From: Belnapia sp.
GTDB lineage: Bacteria > Pseudomonadota > Alphaproteobacteria > Acetobacterales > Acetobacteraceae
DNA length: 9,689 bases
Assembly (NCBI GenBank): GCA_028291445.1
Contig: JAQGIA010000178.1
Coordinates: 1 to 9,689 of the forward strand
Direction of reading: 5' to 3'
In this document: one piece after another, positions 1-6,640 of the stretch
How the letters are laid out: every line of letters starts with the position of its first letter
Position numbering within the stretch: the stretch's first letter is position 1
Position numbers and translations under genes: made by a program
The notes under the pieces: model-generated
The model's input: only the letters and a program-made list of their open reading frames with translations
What the model was told of the DNA's origin: nothing
The model's database searches: none

Positions 1-851
1 CCGATCCGGCGGGAACCGTCGGCTTCTTCCTGTGCCGTGCCGGCCAGCACCTGCGGGCCGCCGCCATCGATAATCCGCGGCACGAGGCCCGGCTGCTGCT
101 GGCGCACGCGCTCGACTGCCGGCAGGAGGATCTGCTGCGCGACCCACGCGCCCCCGTCCCTGCCGCGGCCGCCGCCCAATTCGCCGACTACCTCCGGCGC
201 CGCCTGGACCACACGCCCATCGCCTATCTGCTGGGTTTCGCCGAGTTCTGGTCGCTGCGTCTCGGCGTGTCCCCGGCGACGCTCATTCCGCGTGCCGATT
301 CCGAAAGCCTGATCGAGGCCGCGCTCGACGCCTTCCCCGATCGCGGCCGGGTCCGCCGCATCCTCGACCTCGGCACCGGGACGGGTTGCCTGCTGCTGGC
401 CGCCCTCGGCGAATTCCCCGAGGCGATCGGCATCGGCCTGGACCGTATCCCAGCCGCCGCCGCCCTGGCGCAAGACAATGCCCGTGCGCTCGGCCTGGCC
501 GACCGGGCCCGCTTCGTCGTCGCCGATTGGGCGGCCCCGATCCGCGGAAGCTTCGACCTGATCCTGGCCAACCCGCCCTATATCGAAGCGGCTGCCATCC
601 CTGGCCTCATGCCCGATGTCGCCCGGCATGAACCCGCTTCCGCCCTGGATGGCGGCCCCGCCGGGCTCGATGCCTATCGTGCCATCGTGGCTGATCTGCC
701 GGCGCTATTGGCCCCCGCTGGCCGCGCCATCCTCGAGCTTGGCCTGGGCCAGCGACCGGCGGTGGAGGCCCTGGCGCGGGCAAGGGGCCTGACCCCGCTG
801 GCCTGCCGCACCGATCTCGGCGGCGTGGAGCGCGCCCTGGTCATCGGTTGA
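1..851 (+). CDS. prmC: Peptide chain release factor N5-glutamine methyltransferase (5' partial)
   Basis: PrmC (HemK) is a cytoplasmic enzyme that uses S-adenosylmethionine to methylate the glutamine of the GGQ loop in release factors 1 and 2, which helps translation termination. The reading frame is open from base 3 and stops at TGA 849–851, giving 282 visible residues. That is about full family length, so only a few N-terminal residues lie outside the window; no ATG, GTG or TTG start is seen at the left edge. Visible signs, in order: a helical N-terminal part with NPRHEARLLLAHAL; the linker PIAYLLGFAEFW followed by IPRADSE (visible residues 95–101); the SAM-binding loop LDLGTGTGC (121–129); and the catalytic NPPY motif (190–193). 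The family consensus for the IPR segment is IPRPETE, so A98 and S100 are deviations. In alphaproteobacteria this gene usually follows prfA and precedes the DUF4167 gene, and the latter holds here. The identification is firm. Confidence 0.95.
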   Translation, partial: DPAGTVGFFLCRAGQHLRAAAIDNPRHEARLLLAHALDCRQEDLLRDPRAPVPAAAAAQFADYLRRRLDHTPIAYLLGFAEFWSLRLGVSPATLIPRADSESLIEAALDAFPDRGRVRRILDLGTGTGCLLLAALGEFPEAIGIGLDRIPAAAALAQDNARALGLADRARFVVADWAAPIRGSFDLILANPPYIEAAAIPGLMPDVARHEPASALDGGPAGLDAYRAIVADLPALLAPAGRAILELGLGQRPAVEALARARGLTPLACRTDLGGVERALVIG

Positions 852-1097
852 GCGATCTTGAGGTGCCCGTTGGAAAAAACCGTTTGGCAGCGGCCTCGGC
901 AGGGGATAACGTGACGAAGGCCTTCGTAGGCAGGCGGGCTTGCCCGGTTCAGTGCTGCGCGGACCTTGATCCTTGGATCGGCCTGCTGTGAATGGCCGCC
1001 ATGGCGATATGAAAAACCTCGACCGCCACTGCCGATCCTACCCGAACCGCGGGCCAGGACGGGGCGGCCCACCTGCGAGACGGCAGACGCAATACCG
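852..1097 (+). other. Intergenic region between prmC and the DUF4167 gene
   Basis: These 246 bases hold no convincing gene. They contain a perfect 14-base palindrome (914–927), a short GC inverted repeat CGGGC-TT-GCCCG (935–946) and GATCC-TT-GGATC (968–979). No clear terminator with a T-run follows prmC, and no confident sigma70 promoter was found; TTGATC at 966 with TGAATG 17 bases later is a weak match only. A 30-codon open frame runs from ATG 1009 to TGA 1099–1101 and overlaps the DUF4167 start as ATGA, but it has no ribosome binding site of its own. Confidence 0.5.
914..927. repeat. Perfect 14-base palindrome upstream of the DUF4167 gene
   Basis: ACGAAGG is followed directly by CCTTCGT, a perfect inverted repeat with no spacer, about 63 bases after the prmC stop and 170 bases before the DUF4167 start. 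With no spacer it is unlikely to act as an RNA terminator. A dimeric protein binding site is possible but not shown; chance occurrence in GC-rich DNA cannot be excluded. Confidence 0.35.
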
Positions 1098-1676
1098 ATG
1101 AACATGAAACGGATTCGCGGCCGCAGCCACCGACACGGTGGCGGCGGCGGGAGCGGCGGTGGCGGCAATCAGGGTACCGGCGGTGGCGGCGGCGGCGGAC
1201 AGTACCGTCCCGTGGCCCACCAGCCGATGAGCCGGAACCATGTGTTCGACTCCAACGGCCCCGATATGCGGCTGCGGGGCACTGCGCAGCAGCTGTTCGA
1301 GAAATACCTGCAACTGGGTCGTGATGCGACCGGCTCCGGCGACCGTGTCATGGCGGAAAGCTACTTCCAGCATGCGGAGCATTATTTCCGCATCCTGAAC
1401 GCCATGAGCCAGGTCCAGCAGCAGCAGGGCGGCGCACCGCCGCAGCGGCGCTACCAGGGTGGTCAGGACCAGGGCAACGAGGGCGGCGCCGACCAGGGCG
1501 ACATGCAGCCCGAGTTCAACAACCAGGCCGGTGGCCAGGGAAACAACCAGGGGAATGGTCAAGGGAACGGCCAGGGGAATGGGCAGGGCGATGCCCATGA
1601 CCAGTCCCAGGATGGCGACCAGGATCAGGACGGCCAGCAGCACCAGCCGCAACAGCGGGAACGCGAGCAGCTTTAG
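1098..1676 (+). CDS. DUF4167 domain protein with Gly-rich and Gln/Gly/Asn-rich tails
   Basis: This is a 192-residue protein of a family found mainly in alphaproteobacteria whose function I cannot assign. The conserved core spans about residues 49–95 and includes DSNGPDMRLRGTAQQ, EKYLQLGRDA and GDRVMAESYFQHAEHYFRIL, which matches my memory of the DUF4167 signature closely. Before it is a basic, Gly-rich N-terminus (MNMKRIRGRSHRHGGGGG) resembling RNA-binding tails. After it is a low-complexity tail rich in Q, G, N and D, including three QGNG units. The ATG at 1098 was chosen because the family begins with a short KRxRGR segment; the frame is open back to a TTG at 966, but that extension does not look like the family. 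Upstream of 1098 there is no good Shine–Dalgarno sequence. The gene follows prmC on the same strand and converges with xerC, 24 bases away. A role with RNA or the cell envelope would be guesswork. Confidence 0.9.
   Translation: MNMKRIRGRSHRHGGGGGSGGGGNQGTGGGGGGGQYRPVAHQPMSRNHVFDSNGPDMRLRGTAQQLFEKYLQLGRDATGSGDRVMAESYFQHAEHYFRILNAMSQVQQQQGGAPPQRRYQGGQDQGNEGGADQGDMQPEFNNQAGGQGNNQGNGQGNGQGNGQGDAHDQSQDGDQDQDGQQHQPQQREREQL
1548..1583 (+). repeat. Three in-frame 12-base tandem units coding QGNG
   Basis: Three consecutive 12-base units (1548–1559, 1560–1571, 1572–1583) each encode Gln-Gly-Asn-Gly, with a partial unit on either side (QGNN before, QGD after). The copies differ only at wobble positions and between CAG and CAA, so they look like an older tandem expansion that has begun to diverge. 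They lie in the disordered tail of the DUF4167 protein and the copy number may vary between strains. Confidence 0.7.
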
Positions 1677-1684
1677 GTCCAGCC

Positions 1685-1712
1685 CGGGCAGCCTGCGGTG
1701 TCAGCCTGCCCG
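1685..1712. terminator. Possible bidirectional hairpin between the DUF4167 gene and xerC
   Basis: CGGGCAG (1685–1691) pairs perfectly with CTGCCCG (1706–1712) around a 14-base loop, in the 24-base gap between two convergent genes and overlapping the last codons of xerC. The position suits a shared terminator, but neither side has a clear run of T, so a Rho-independent mechanism is doubtful. Confidence 0.25.
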
Positions 1713-2645
1713 TGGATGCGCCTTGCGCCAGGTCTCCAGCAAGGCGGCCGCATCGACCGCGGTATAGCGCTGGGTGGTCGACAGACTGGCATGGCCCAGC
1801 AATTCCTGGATTGCCCGCAGATCCGCCCCGCCACCCAGGAGATGAGTGGCGAAGGAATGCCGCAGCGCATGTGGCGTCGCATGTTCCGGCAGGCCCGCCA
1901 GCCGCCGATAGAGCCGCATGGATCGCTGCGCCACGGCCGGATCCAGCCGGGCGCCGCGGGCACCGCGGAATAGCGGGGCTTCGGGCGGCGCGTCGCCACG
2001 CTCGACCAGATAGGCGGCGATCGCCTGCCGCACCGCCGGCAGCACCGGTACCAGCCGTTGCTTGCCGCCTTTGCCGGTCACCCGCAGGGCGGACTGGCCA
2101 CCCGGCAGCGGCGCATCCCGCACATCCAGTGCCAGCGCCTCGGCGATGCGCAGGCCGCAGCCATAAAGCAGCGTGAACAGCGCCACGTCGCGCGCCGCCT
2201 GTTCGGTGGGACGTTCGGCATGGCCCGGCTGGTGGATACTGCCGGTCAGGGCGGCGACTTCCTTCGCCTGGTCGGGGGTCAAGGCCCGCGGCACCGGCGC
2301 CCGGGCGCGGGGGCCACGGATATTGGCCAAGGCGGCGGGCGCGATGCCGGCGGATTTCGCCAGATGCCGCAGGAAGCCACGAACTGCGGCCAATTGCCGG
2401 GCACGCGTCGTGGTGCCGGCGCCTGCCGCCGCACGGGCGGCCAGGAAACCGCGGAGGTCCGCCGGGCGCAGCGCGATGAAGGCCTCAAGCCCCGGCTCCT
2501 CCCCCAGGTGCCCGGTCAGAAAGCGCAGGAAATCGCGGAGGTCGAGAGCATAAGCCTCGACCGTATTGGCCGCGGCGCGGCGTTCCCGCGCCAGCCAATC
2601 GAGATAGCCGGCGACGCAGGCGGCGCCGGTCGGCTCAGCCGGCAC
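1701..2645 (-). CDS. xerC: Tyrosine recombinase XerC
   Basis: XerC works with XerD at the dif site near the replication terminus to resolve chromosome dimers before cell division. The protein is 314 residues, the usual size. The N-terminal SAM-like core-binding domain spans about 8–95 (YLDWLARERRAAANTVEAYALDL is typical). The catalytic domain spans about 120–308 and shows all six active-site residues: R166 (GCGLRIAEAL), K192 (GKGGKQR), H259 and R262 (HALRHSFATHLL), H285 (LGHASLSTTQRYT) and the nucleophile Y294. The start is GTG at 2645; the ribosome binding site there is poor, so translation may be coupled to DUF484, whose stop is 8 bases upstream. Pairing with DUF484 favours XerC over XerD. 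It is the last gene of the probable fsa–DUF484–xerC operon. A phage or integron integrase is unlikely given the full-length Xer-type sequence and the housekeeping context. Confidence 0.93.
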   Translation of the reverse strand: MPAEPTGAACVAGYLDWLARERRAAANTVEAYALDLRDFLRFLTGHLGEEPGLEAFIALRPADLRGFLAARAAAGAGTTTRARQLAAVRGFLRHLAKSAGIAPAALANIRGPRARAPVPRALTPDQAKEVAALTGSIHQPGHAERPTEQAARDVALFTLLYGCGLRIAEALALDVRDAPLPGGQSALRVTGKGGKQRLVPVLPAVRQAIAAYLVERGDAPPEAPLFRGARGARLDPAVAQRSMRLYRRLAGLPEHATPHALRHSFATHLLGGGADLRAIQELLGHASLSTTQRYTAVDAAALLETWRKAHPRAG

Positions 2646-2653
2646 GGCCCGGC

Positions 2654-3331
2654 TTAACGCGCCAGTGCCGCCGCCACGGCCCGGCCGAGGAAGGCGAGGG
2701 TCGCGGTGGCCTGGCGGGTCGGCAAGGCCTGGGGATCGCGCGTGCCCAGCGCCATCAGCACGGGGTGGCCGGTCCAGATCGGCACCCGCACCAGCGCATC
2801 CCGCAGAACCAGCGGTGCCGCTTCCTGATGCAGCAGATCGATATCCGTCGGGACCGACCGTACCAGCGCATCCCGGCCCGGGCCGAGCACCCGCGCCACC
2901 GTGCCCGGCGGCAGGAGCGGAATGCCGCGGCGATCCGGCCGTTCCGCCAGCAGGCAGCAGCTTTCGATGCCGAGCAGCGCCGGCAATTCCTGCGTCACCG
3001 CCTCGACCACATCCTGCGCCCGCATCAGCGCCAGCACGGCCAGGCGGACCCGGATGGCCAGCCCATAGCCGGCGCGACCGGCGGTGACGGCAGCATCCAT
3101 CTCGGCCTCCAGCGAGCGGACCCGGCGGCGCTCCGCCTGCAGCATGGCGGCCATGTGGTCGGCCAGCCTTTCTCCATGGATCCGCTTGGGCGGCGATAGG
3201 ACCCGGTACAAATCCGGCCGCTCGGCCAGGAAATCCGGATTGGCTTGCAGGAAGGCCGCCACCGCCTCGGGCAACAATGCCACCTCGGGCGGTGGGGCCT
3301 GGGCAGCGCCGGGGCGGGGAACGGCGGTCAC
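2654..3331 (-). CDS. DUF484 family protein
   Basis: This 225-residue protein belongs to the DUF484 family, commonly encoded directly before xerC in proteobacteria; its molecular role is not established. The N-terminal helical motif [15 protein letters not shown] (about residues 27–41) is the family hallmark. It is followed by a likely coiled coil (about 53–84, rich in E, R, L and A) and a GAF-like domain (about 91–221) ending in a segment with [10 protein letters not shown], typical of the family. The GTG at 3331 was chosen because it overlaps the fsa stop as GTGA and has AGGA upstream. A TTG at 3358 would add nine residues but has no ribosome binding site and would overlap fsa by 31 bases. 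The tight spacing on both sides indicates co-transcription with fsa and xerC. A regulatory or sensing role linked to XerC is often suspected from the neighbourhood, and remains inference. Confidence 0.87.
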   Translation of the reverse strand: MTAVPRPGAAQAPPPEVALLPEAVAAFLQANPDFLAERPDLYRVLSPPKRIHGERLADHMAAMLQAERRRVRSLEAEMDAAVTAGRAGYGLAIRVRLAVLALMRAQDVVEAVTQELPALLGIESCCLLAERPDRRGIPLLPPGTVARVLGPGRDALVRSVPTDIDLLHQEAAPLVLRDALVRVPIWTGHPVLMALGTRDPQALPTRQATATLAFLGRAVAAALAR

Positions 3332-3984
3332 AGGATGCTTTGTCCTGTCTTGCGCCAATCGGCGAGGAAGGCCTCGAGCCCGCTGGCGGTCAGCGGATGC
3401 TTGAAGAGCTGGCGGATCACCGCCGGCGGCAGGGTGGCGACCTCGGCCCCGAGCTTGGCCGCCTCGACCAGATGGACCGGATGACGAATGGACGCCACCA
3501 GGACCTCTGTCTTAATCTTCGGGTAGTTGCGATAGATCGTCATGATATCGGCGATCAGCGTCATGCCGTCGAAGGCGATGTCGTCCAGCCGGCCCACGAA
3601 GGGCGAGATATAGGCGGCACCGGCCTTGGCGGCGAGCAAGGCCTGGGCGGCGGAGAAACACAGGGTGACGTTGACCGGCGTGCCCTCGTCGGCCAGCGAC
3701 CGGCAGACGCTCAGGCCGGCCTCGGTCAGCGGCACCTTCACGGCGACGTTCTTGGCGATGCCGCGGAGGTAGCGGCCTTCGGCCAGCATGGTTGCGAAAT
3801 CGGTGGCGGTGACCTCGGCGGAGACCGGCCCTGGAGTGATGGCGCAGATTTCGGCGATCACCTCGGCCATCTTGCGGCCGGACTTGGCGATGAGGCTCGG
3901 GTTGGTGGTGACGCCATCGACCAGCCCGGCTTCAGCCAGGCTGCGGATCTCGGTCACATCGGCAGTATCGACGAAGAACTTCAT
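3328..3984 (-). CDS. fsa: Transaldolase-like fructose-6-phosphate aldolase
   Basis: This 218-residue protein belongs to the small transaldolase family (TalC/Fsa type), cytoplasmic class I aldolases that act on sugar phosphates, either as transaldolase in the pentose phosphate pathway or as fructose-6-phosphate aldolase. Visible motifs are [10 protein letters not shown] at the N-terminus, [11 protein letters not shown] (24–34), the Schiff-base lysine K83 within [16 protein letters not shown] (105–111) and the phosphate-site region [13 protein letters not shown] (123–135). The length matches the family (about 215–220). The ATG at 3984 was chosen because these are the canonical first residues; the frame is open to 4143, but the extra 53 codons have no homologous look and overlap priA. 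A G-rich stretch about 10 bases upstream may serve as ribosome binding site. It is the first gene of the probable operon with DUF484 and xerC. Whether it is a true transaldolase or an F6P aldolase cannot be decided by eye. Confidence 0.9.
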   Translation of the reverse strand: MKFFVDTADVTEIRSLAEAGLVDGVTTNPSLIAKSGRKMAEVIAEICAITPGPVSAEVTATDFATMLAEGRYLRGIAKNVAVKVPLTEAGLSVCRSLADEGTPVNVTLCFSAAQALLAAKAGAAYISPFVGRLDDIAFDGMTLIADIMTIYRNYPKIKTEVLVASIRHPVHLVEAAKLGAEVATLPPAVIRQLFKHPLTASGLEAFLADWRKTGQSIL

Positions 3985-4102
3985 GGTGGATGGGCCCCCA
4001 AGGCAAACCCCGTGGGGCCTGCGTTTGCGCAGCAGCGTTTCGGATCGGGCCAAACCGGCCTGGCGACGGACGTTGCGTATTTGTTCAGGGTTAGGATAGC
4101 CG
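3985..4102. promoter_or_regulatory. Divergent fsa/priA intergenic region with inverted repeats
   Basis: These 118 bases must hold the promoters for fsa (minus) and priA (plus), although I cannot point to clean -35/-10 pairs. On the fsa leader strand, GGCCCC (4019–4014) can pair either with GGGG (4011–4008) or with GGGGCC (3998–3993), the G-rich stretch just before the fsa start. A further perfect stem, CTGCG-TTTG-CGCAG, lies at 4019–4032. On the plus strand AGGA ends six bases before the priA ATG at 4103. Confidence 0.4.
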
Positions 4103-6340
4103 ATGCTCCATGGGTCGGGAAAGCGGCGCGATATGAAAGACACGCCACCTGTGACTCCCTTGCAACGGGTTCGGGTCTTGCTGCCGTTGCCCCTGGCAGG
4201 CGCCTATGATTATCGCGTTCCGCCGACGCTCTATATCCATACAGGCGATTTCGTGACCGTCCCTCTCAATCACAGGATGATGATCGGCGTTGTCTGGGAC
4301 GCCGCGGAAGCCTCGGCTGGCAAGCCGGTTGCCGAGCATCGCCTCAAGCCGGTTAACGCCATCTTGCCCGCCCCACCGATGACCGCAAGCCTGCGCCACT
4401 TCGTCGATTGGGTCGCGGCCTATACGCTCAGCCCGCCCGGGGCGGTGCTGCGGATGGCCATGGGCTCCGCCGCGGCCCTGGAACCGCCGACGCAGCAGGC
4501 GGGTTGGATGCTGGCCGGGCCCGGAGGGAATGCCCAGCCGCGGCTGACGCCGGAGCGTCGCCGGGTGCTGGCGGCGATGCAGCCGGGCATAGCCTATGCC
4601 GGTGCCCCGCTGGCGGAGGCGGCCGGCGTTTCCCCGGGCGTGCTGCGCGGCATGGCGGACAACGGGCTGATCCGTCCGGCGCTGCTGCCTCAGGCCAACC
4701 GCTTCAGCCGGCCCGACCCGGACTACCCCGGCCCGGTCCTCGGCGGCGCCCAGGCCGCGGCCGCCGCCTCCCTGGTCGCCAAGGTCGCCACCCGGGGCTT
4801 CGGCGTCACGCTGCTCACCGGCGTCACCGGCTCCGGCAAGACCGAGGTTTATCTGGATGCGGTGGCCGAAGCGCTTCGCCAGGGCCGGCAATCCCTGGTG
4901 CTATTGCCGGAAATCGCCCTTTCCGCCCAATGGCTGGACCGCTTCAAGGCGCGCTTCGGCGTCGCCCCGGCGCTCTGGCATTCGGAAGTCACGCCGCGCA
5001 CCCGGCGCGACACCTGGCGCGCCGTCGCCGAGGGCCAGGCCCCGGTCGTGGTCGGCGCCCGCTCCGCGCTGTTCCTGCCCTTCCCTGACCTGGGCCTGGT
5101 GGTGGTGGACGAGGAACACGAGACAGCCTTCAAGCAGGAGGAAGGCGTCGTCTACAACGCCCGGGACATGGCGGTGGTCCGCGCCCGGCTGGCTTCCGCC
5201 GCCTGCGTCCTGGTCTCCGCGACGCCCTCGCTCGAAAGCCTGACCAATGCCGAGAGCGGCCGCTACGAGGCGCTGGACCTGCCGGAGCGCCACGGCGGCG
5301 CGACCCTGCCCAAGGTCGAGACGGTCGACCTCCGCCGCACCCCGCCGGAGCGCGGCCGCTTCCTGGCACCGCCGCTGATCGAGGCCGTCACGGCCACCCT
5401 GGCGCGCGGCGAACAGGCGATGCTGTTCCTCAATCGCCGTGGCTATGCGCCGCTGACGCTCTGCCGGCATTGCGGCCATCGCATGCGCTGCCCGAATTGC
5501 ACCGCTTGGTTGGTGGAGCATCGCGCCCGGCGCCAACTGCAATGCCACCACTGCGGCCATACCGAGGCGCCTCCCGCCGAATGCCCCGAATGCGGTTCCG
5601 CCAATAGCCTGGTCGCCGTCGGCCCCGGGGTGGAGCGGGTGCTGGAGGAGGCGACCGCCCTTTGGCCCGAGGCCCGCCGGCTGGTGATGGCGAGCGATAC
5701 CCTGTCCGGCCCGGCCGCCGCCGGGGTCGCGGCGCGCTCGATCCAGGACCGCGAGGTGGACCTCATCATCGGCACCCAGATCGTCGCCAAGGGCTGGCAC
5801 TTCCCCCACCTGACCCTGGTGGGGGTGGTCGATGCCGACCTCGGCCTGGCCGGCGGCGACCTCCGCGCCGCCGAGCGCACGGTGCAGCTGCTGCACCAGG
5901 TCGCCGGCCGCGCCGGTCGGGCGGAGGCGCCGGGCCGGGTGCTGCTGCAAAGCTTTTCCCCGGAGCATCCGGTAATGCTGGCCTTGATCTCCGGCGACCT
6001 TGACGCCTTCATGCGGGAGGAAGCGGCGATCCGCCGCCCCGGCCATTGGCCGCCCTTCGGTCGGTTGGCAGCGCTGATCGTCAGCTCGGAAGATGAGCGG
6101 GACGCCGAGCGGACGGCCCGCGACCTGGGCCTGGCGGCGCCGGGCGGCGAGGGGGTGCAGGTGCTGGGTCCCGCCCCGGCGCCCCTGGCGCTGCTGCGCG
6201 GGCGGCACCGGCGCCGGCTGCTGCTGAAGACCCGGCGGGATATCGCGGTGCAGCCCATCCTGCGGGAATGGCTCGGGCGCGTGCCGGTGCCGACCAATGT
6301 CCGGGTGCAGGTGGATGTGGATCCGGTGAGTTTCCTGTAG
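4103..6340 (+). CDS. priA: Primosomal protein N' (replication restart helicase PriA)
   Basis: PriA recognises stalled or collapsed replication forks, unwinds lagging-strand DNA 3' to 5' and starts reloading of the replicative helicase. The protein has 745 residues, the usual size. In order: an N-terminal DNA-binding domain beginning with [17 protein letters not shown] (about 24–110); a helicase domain with Walker [10 protein letters not shown] (240–248) and Walker B DEEH (336–339); SATPS motif III (372–376); a zinc-binding insert with all eight cysteines (C454, C457, C463, C466, C481, C484, C494, C497); motif [13 protein letters not shown] (557–568); motif [10 protein letters not shown] (599–606); and a C-terminal domain ending VDVDPVSFL. 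The ATG at 4103 has AGGA six bases upstream; ATG 4133, ten codons in, is an alternative with a weaker site. It is divergent from fsa. In related genomes priA is often close to atpH, but here two genes intervene. No frameshift or missing catalytic residue is seen. Confidence 0.96.
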   Translation: MLHGSGKRRDMKDTPPVTPLQRVRVLLPLPLAGAYDYRVPPTLYIHTGDFVTVPLNHRMMIGVVWDAAEASAGKPVAEHRLKPVNAILPAPPMTASLRHFVDWVAAYTLSPPGAVLRMAMGSAAALEPPTQQAGWMLAGPGGNAQPRLTPERRRVLAAMQPGIAYAGAPLAEAAGVSPGVLRGMADNGLIRPALLPQANRFSRPDPDYPGPVLGGAQAAAAASLVAKVATRGFGVTLLTGVTGSGKTEVYLDAVAEALRQGRQSLVLLPEIALSAQWLDRFKARFGVAPALWHSEVTPRTRRDTWRAVAEGQAPVVVGARSALFLPFPDLGLVVVDEEHETAFKQEEGVVYNARDMAVVRARLASAACVLVSATPSLESLTNAESGRYEALDLPERHGGATLPKVETVDLRRTPPERGRFLAPPLIEAVTATLARGEQAMLFLNRRGYAPLTLCRHCGHRMRCPNCTAWLVEHRARRQLQCHHCGHTEAPPAECPECGSANSLVAVGPGVERVLEEATALWPEARRLVMASDTLSGPAAAGVAARSIQDREVDLIIGTQIVAKGWHFPHLTLVGVVDADLGLAGGDLRAAERTVQLLHQVAGRAGRAEAPGRVLLQSFSPEHPVMLALISGDLDAFMREEAAIRRPGHWPPFGRLAALIVSSEDERDAERTARDLGLAAPGGEGVQVLGPAPAPLALLRGRHRRRLLLKTRRDIAVQPILREWLGRVPVPTNVRVQVDVDPVSFL

Positions 6341-6349
6341 CGATTCCGC

Positions 6350-6378
6350 TTGGGTAACCCCGACATGATCGTTAGATT
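6350..6378 (+). promoter_or_regulatory. Sigma70-like promoter of the small membrane protein gene
   Basis: TTGGGT (6350–6355) and TAGATT (6373–6378) are separated by 17 bases, matching the -35 and -10 consensus at 3/6 and 4/6 positions. The stretch 6341–6400 is clearly more AT-rich than its surroundings. A start site near 6385 would leave a leader of about 27 bases before the ATG at 6412. The spacer contains CATGATC (6364–6370), a motif that recurs downstream. Confidence 0.45.
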
Positions 6379-6400
6379 AAGATGCGGTAATACAAATCAA

Positions 6401-6406
6401 GGGAGG
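6401..6406 (+). promoter_or_regulatory. Strong ribosome binding site of the small gene
   Basis: GGGAGG, preceded by AA, sits five bases before the ATG at 6412. It is the best Shine–Dalgarno match seen in this window and is the main reason to accept this short frame as a gene. Confidence 0.75.
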
Positions 6407-6411
6407 TTCGC

Positions 6412-6567
6412 ATGCCCATTCTCGACGCGCATGAAATTGCCGCCTGGGCCCTGATTGTCGGTGGCTGTGCCTATTGGCTTGCAGCCTCCCGCGGGCCGGC
6501 CACTGCGGCCATGGCGGCGGCATTGGCCGCGATCGCCATTAAATCGGCGCTGATCGGCTTCGCCTGA
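6412..6567 (+). CDS. Small two-helix membrane protein, unknown function (51 aa)
   Basis: I do not recognise this protein. It has 51 residues, runs from ATG 6412 to TGA 6565–6567, and was accepted because of the near-ideal GGGAGG site five bases upstream and the promoter-like sequence before it. An acidic/polar N-terminus (MPILDAHE) is followed by a hydrophobic helix (about 9–25, IAAWALIVGGCAYWLAA). Then come a short basic turn SRGP (26–29) and a second Ala-rich hydrophobic helix (about 31–50) containing one lysine (K44). The positive-inside rule would put the turn in the cytoplasm and both ends outside. It follows priA by 71 bases and ends about 15 bases before a long hairpin that probably terminates its transcript. 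The neighbouring transporter gene converges on it. It could be a small transporter or complex accessory subunit, a stress-type small membrane protein, or a toxin of a type I system; nothing here decides among them. Confidence 0.6.
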   Translation: MPILDAHEIAAWALIVGGCAYWLAASRGPATAAMAAALAAIAIKSALIGFA

Positions 6568-6582
6568 CGCCCATGGGCGGCG

Positions 6583-6626
6583 CTGGGCCATGATCCGCGC
6601 TGATCGAAGCGCCGATCATGGTCCAG
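6583..6626. terminator. Long near-perfect hairpin after the small gene, probable terminator
   Basis: CTGGGCCATGATC (6583–6595) pairs with GATCATGGTCCAG (6614–6626) over 13 bases with a single G·T wobble. After one C·C mismatch, GCGCT (6597–6601) pairs with AGCGC (6608–6612) around a six-base loop. The stem therefore has 18 pairs. On the plus strand it is followed by GTCGTTGTTCT, a moderately T-rich tail. It lies 15 bases after the small gene and 53 bases beyond the end of the transporter gene, so it could terminate both convergent transcripts. The symmetry is greater than a terminator needs, so a protein binding site or structured RNA is also possible. Confidence 0.6.
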
Positions 6627-6640
6627 GTCGTTGTTCTACC

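Noticed and set aside
1038..1652. Hydrophobic 204-codon open frame antisense to the DUF4167 gene
   Set aside because: It looks membrane-like only because Gln/Gly/Asn-rich codons reverse-complement to Leu/Val/Pro/Ala codons; the plus-strand frame has the conserved DUF4167 core.
1701..2645. xerC as evidence for an integrated phage or genomic island
   Set aside because: The recombinase is a full-length Xer-type protein paired with DUF484 among housekeeping genes. No tRNA, attachment-site repeat or phage gene is visible nearby.
3277..4209. 310-codon plus-strand open frame over fsa
   Set aside because: It is antisense to fsa and the DUF484 start and runs into the start of priA. The product has no family features, whereas fsa shows all active-site motifs.
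4901..6208. 435-codon open frame antisense to priA
   Set aside because: PriA is certain on the other strand across this whole span. The antisense product is rich in Arg, Gly, Gln and Ala with no recognisable domain, as expected of a GC-rich shadow frame.
6397..6591. 64-codon minus-strand open frame over the small membrane gene
   Set aside because: Its product is Arg/Gly-rich and hydrophilic, with no ribosome binding site noted, while the plus-strand frame has a promoter-like sequence, a strong ribosome binding site and hydrophobic helices.
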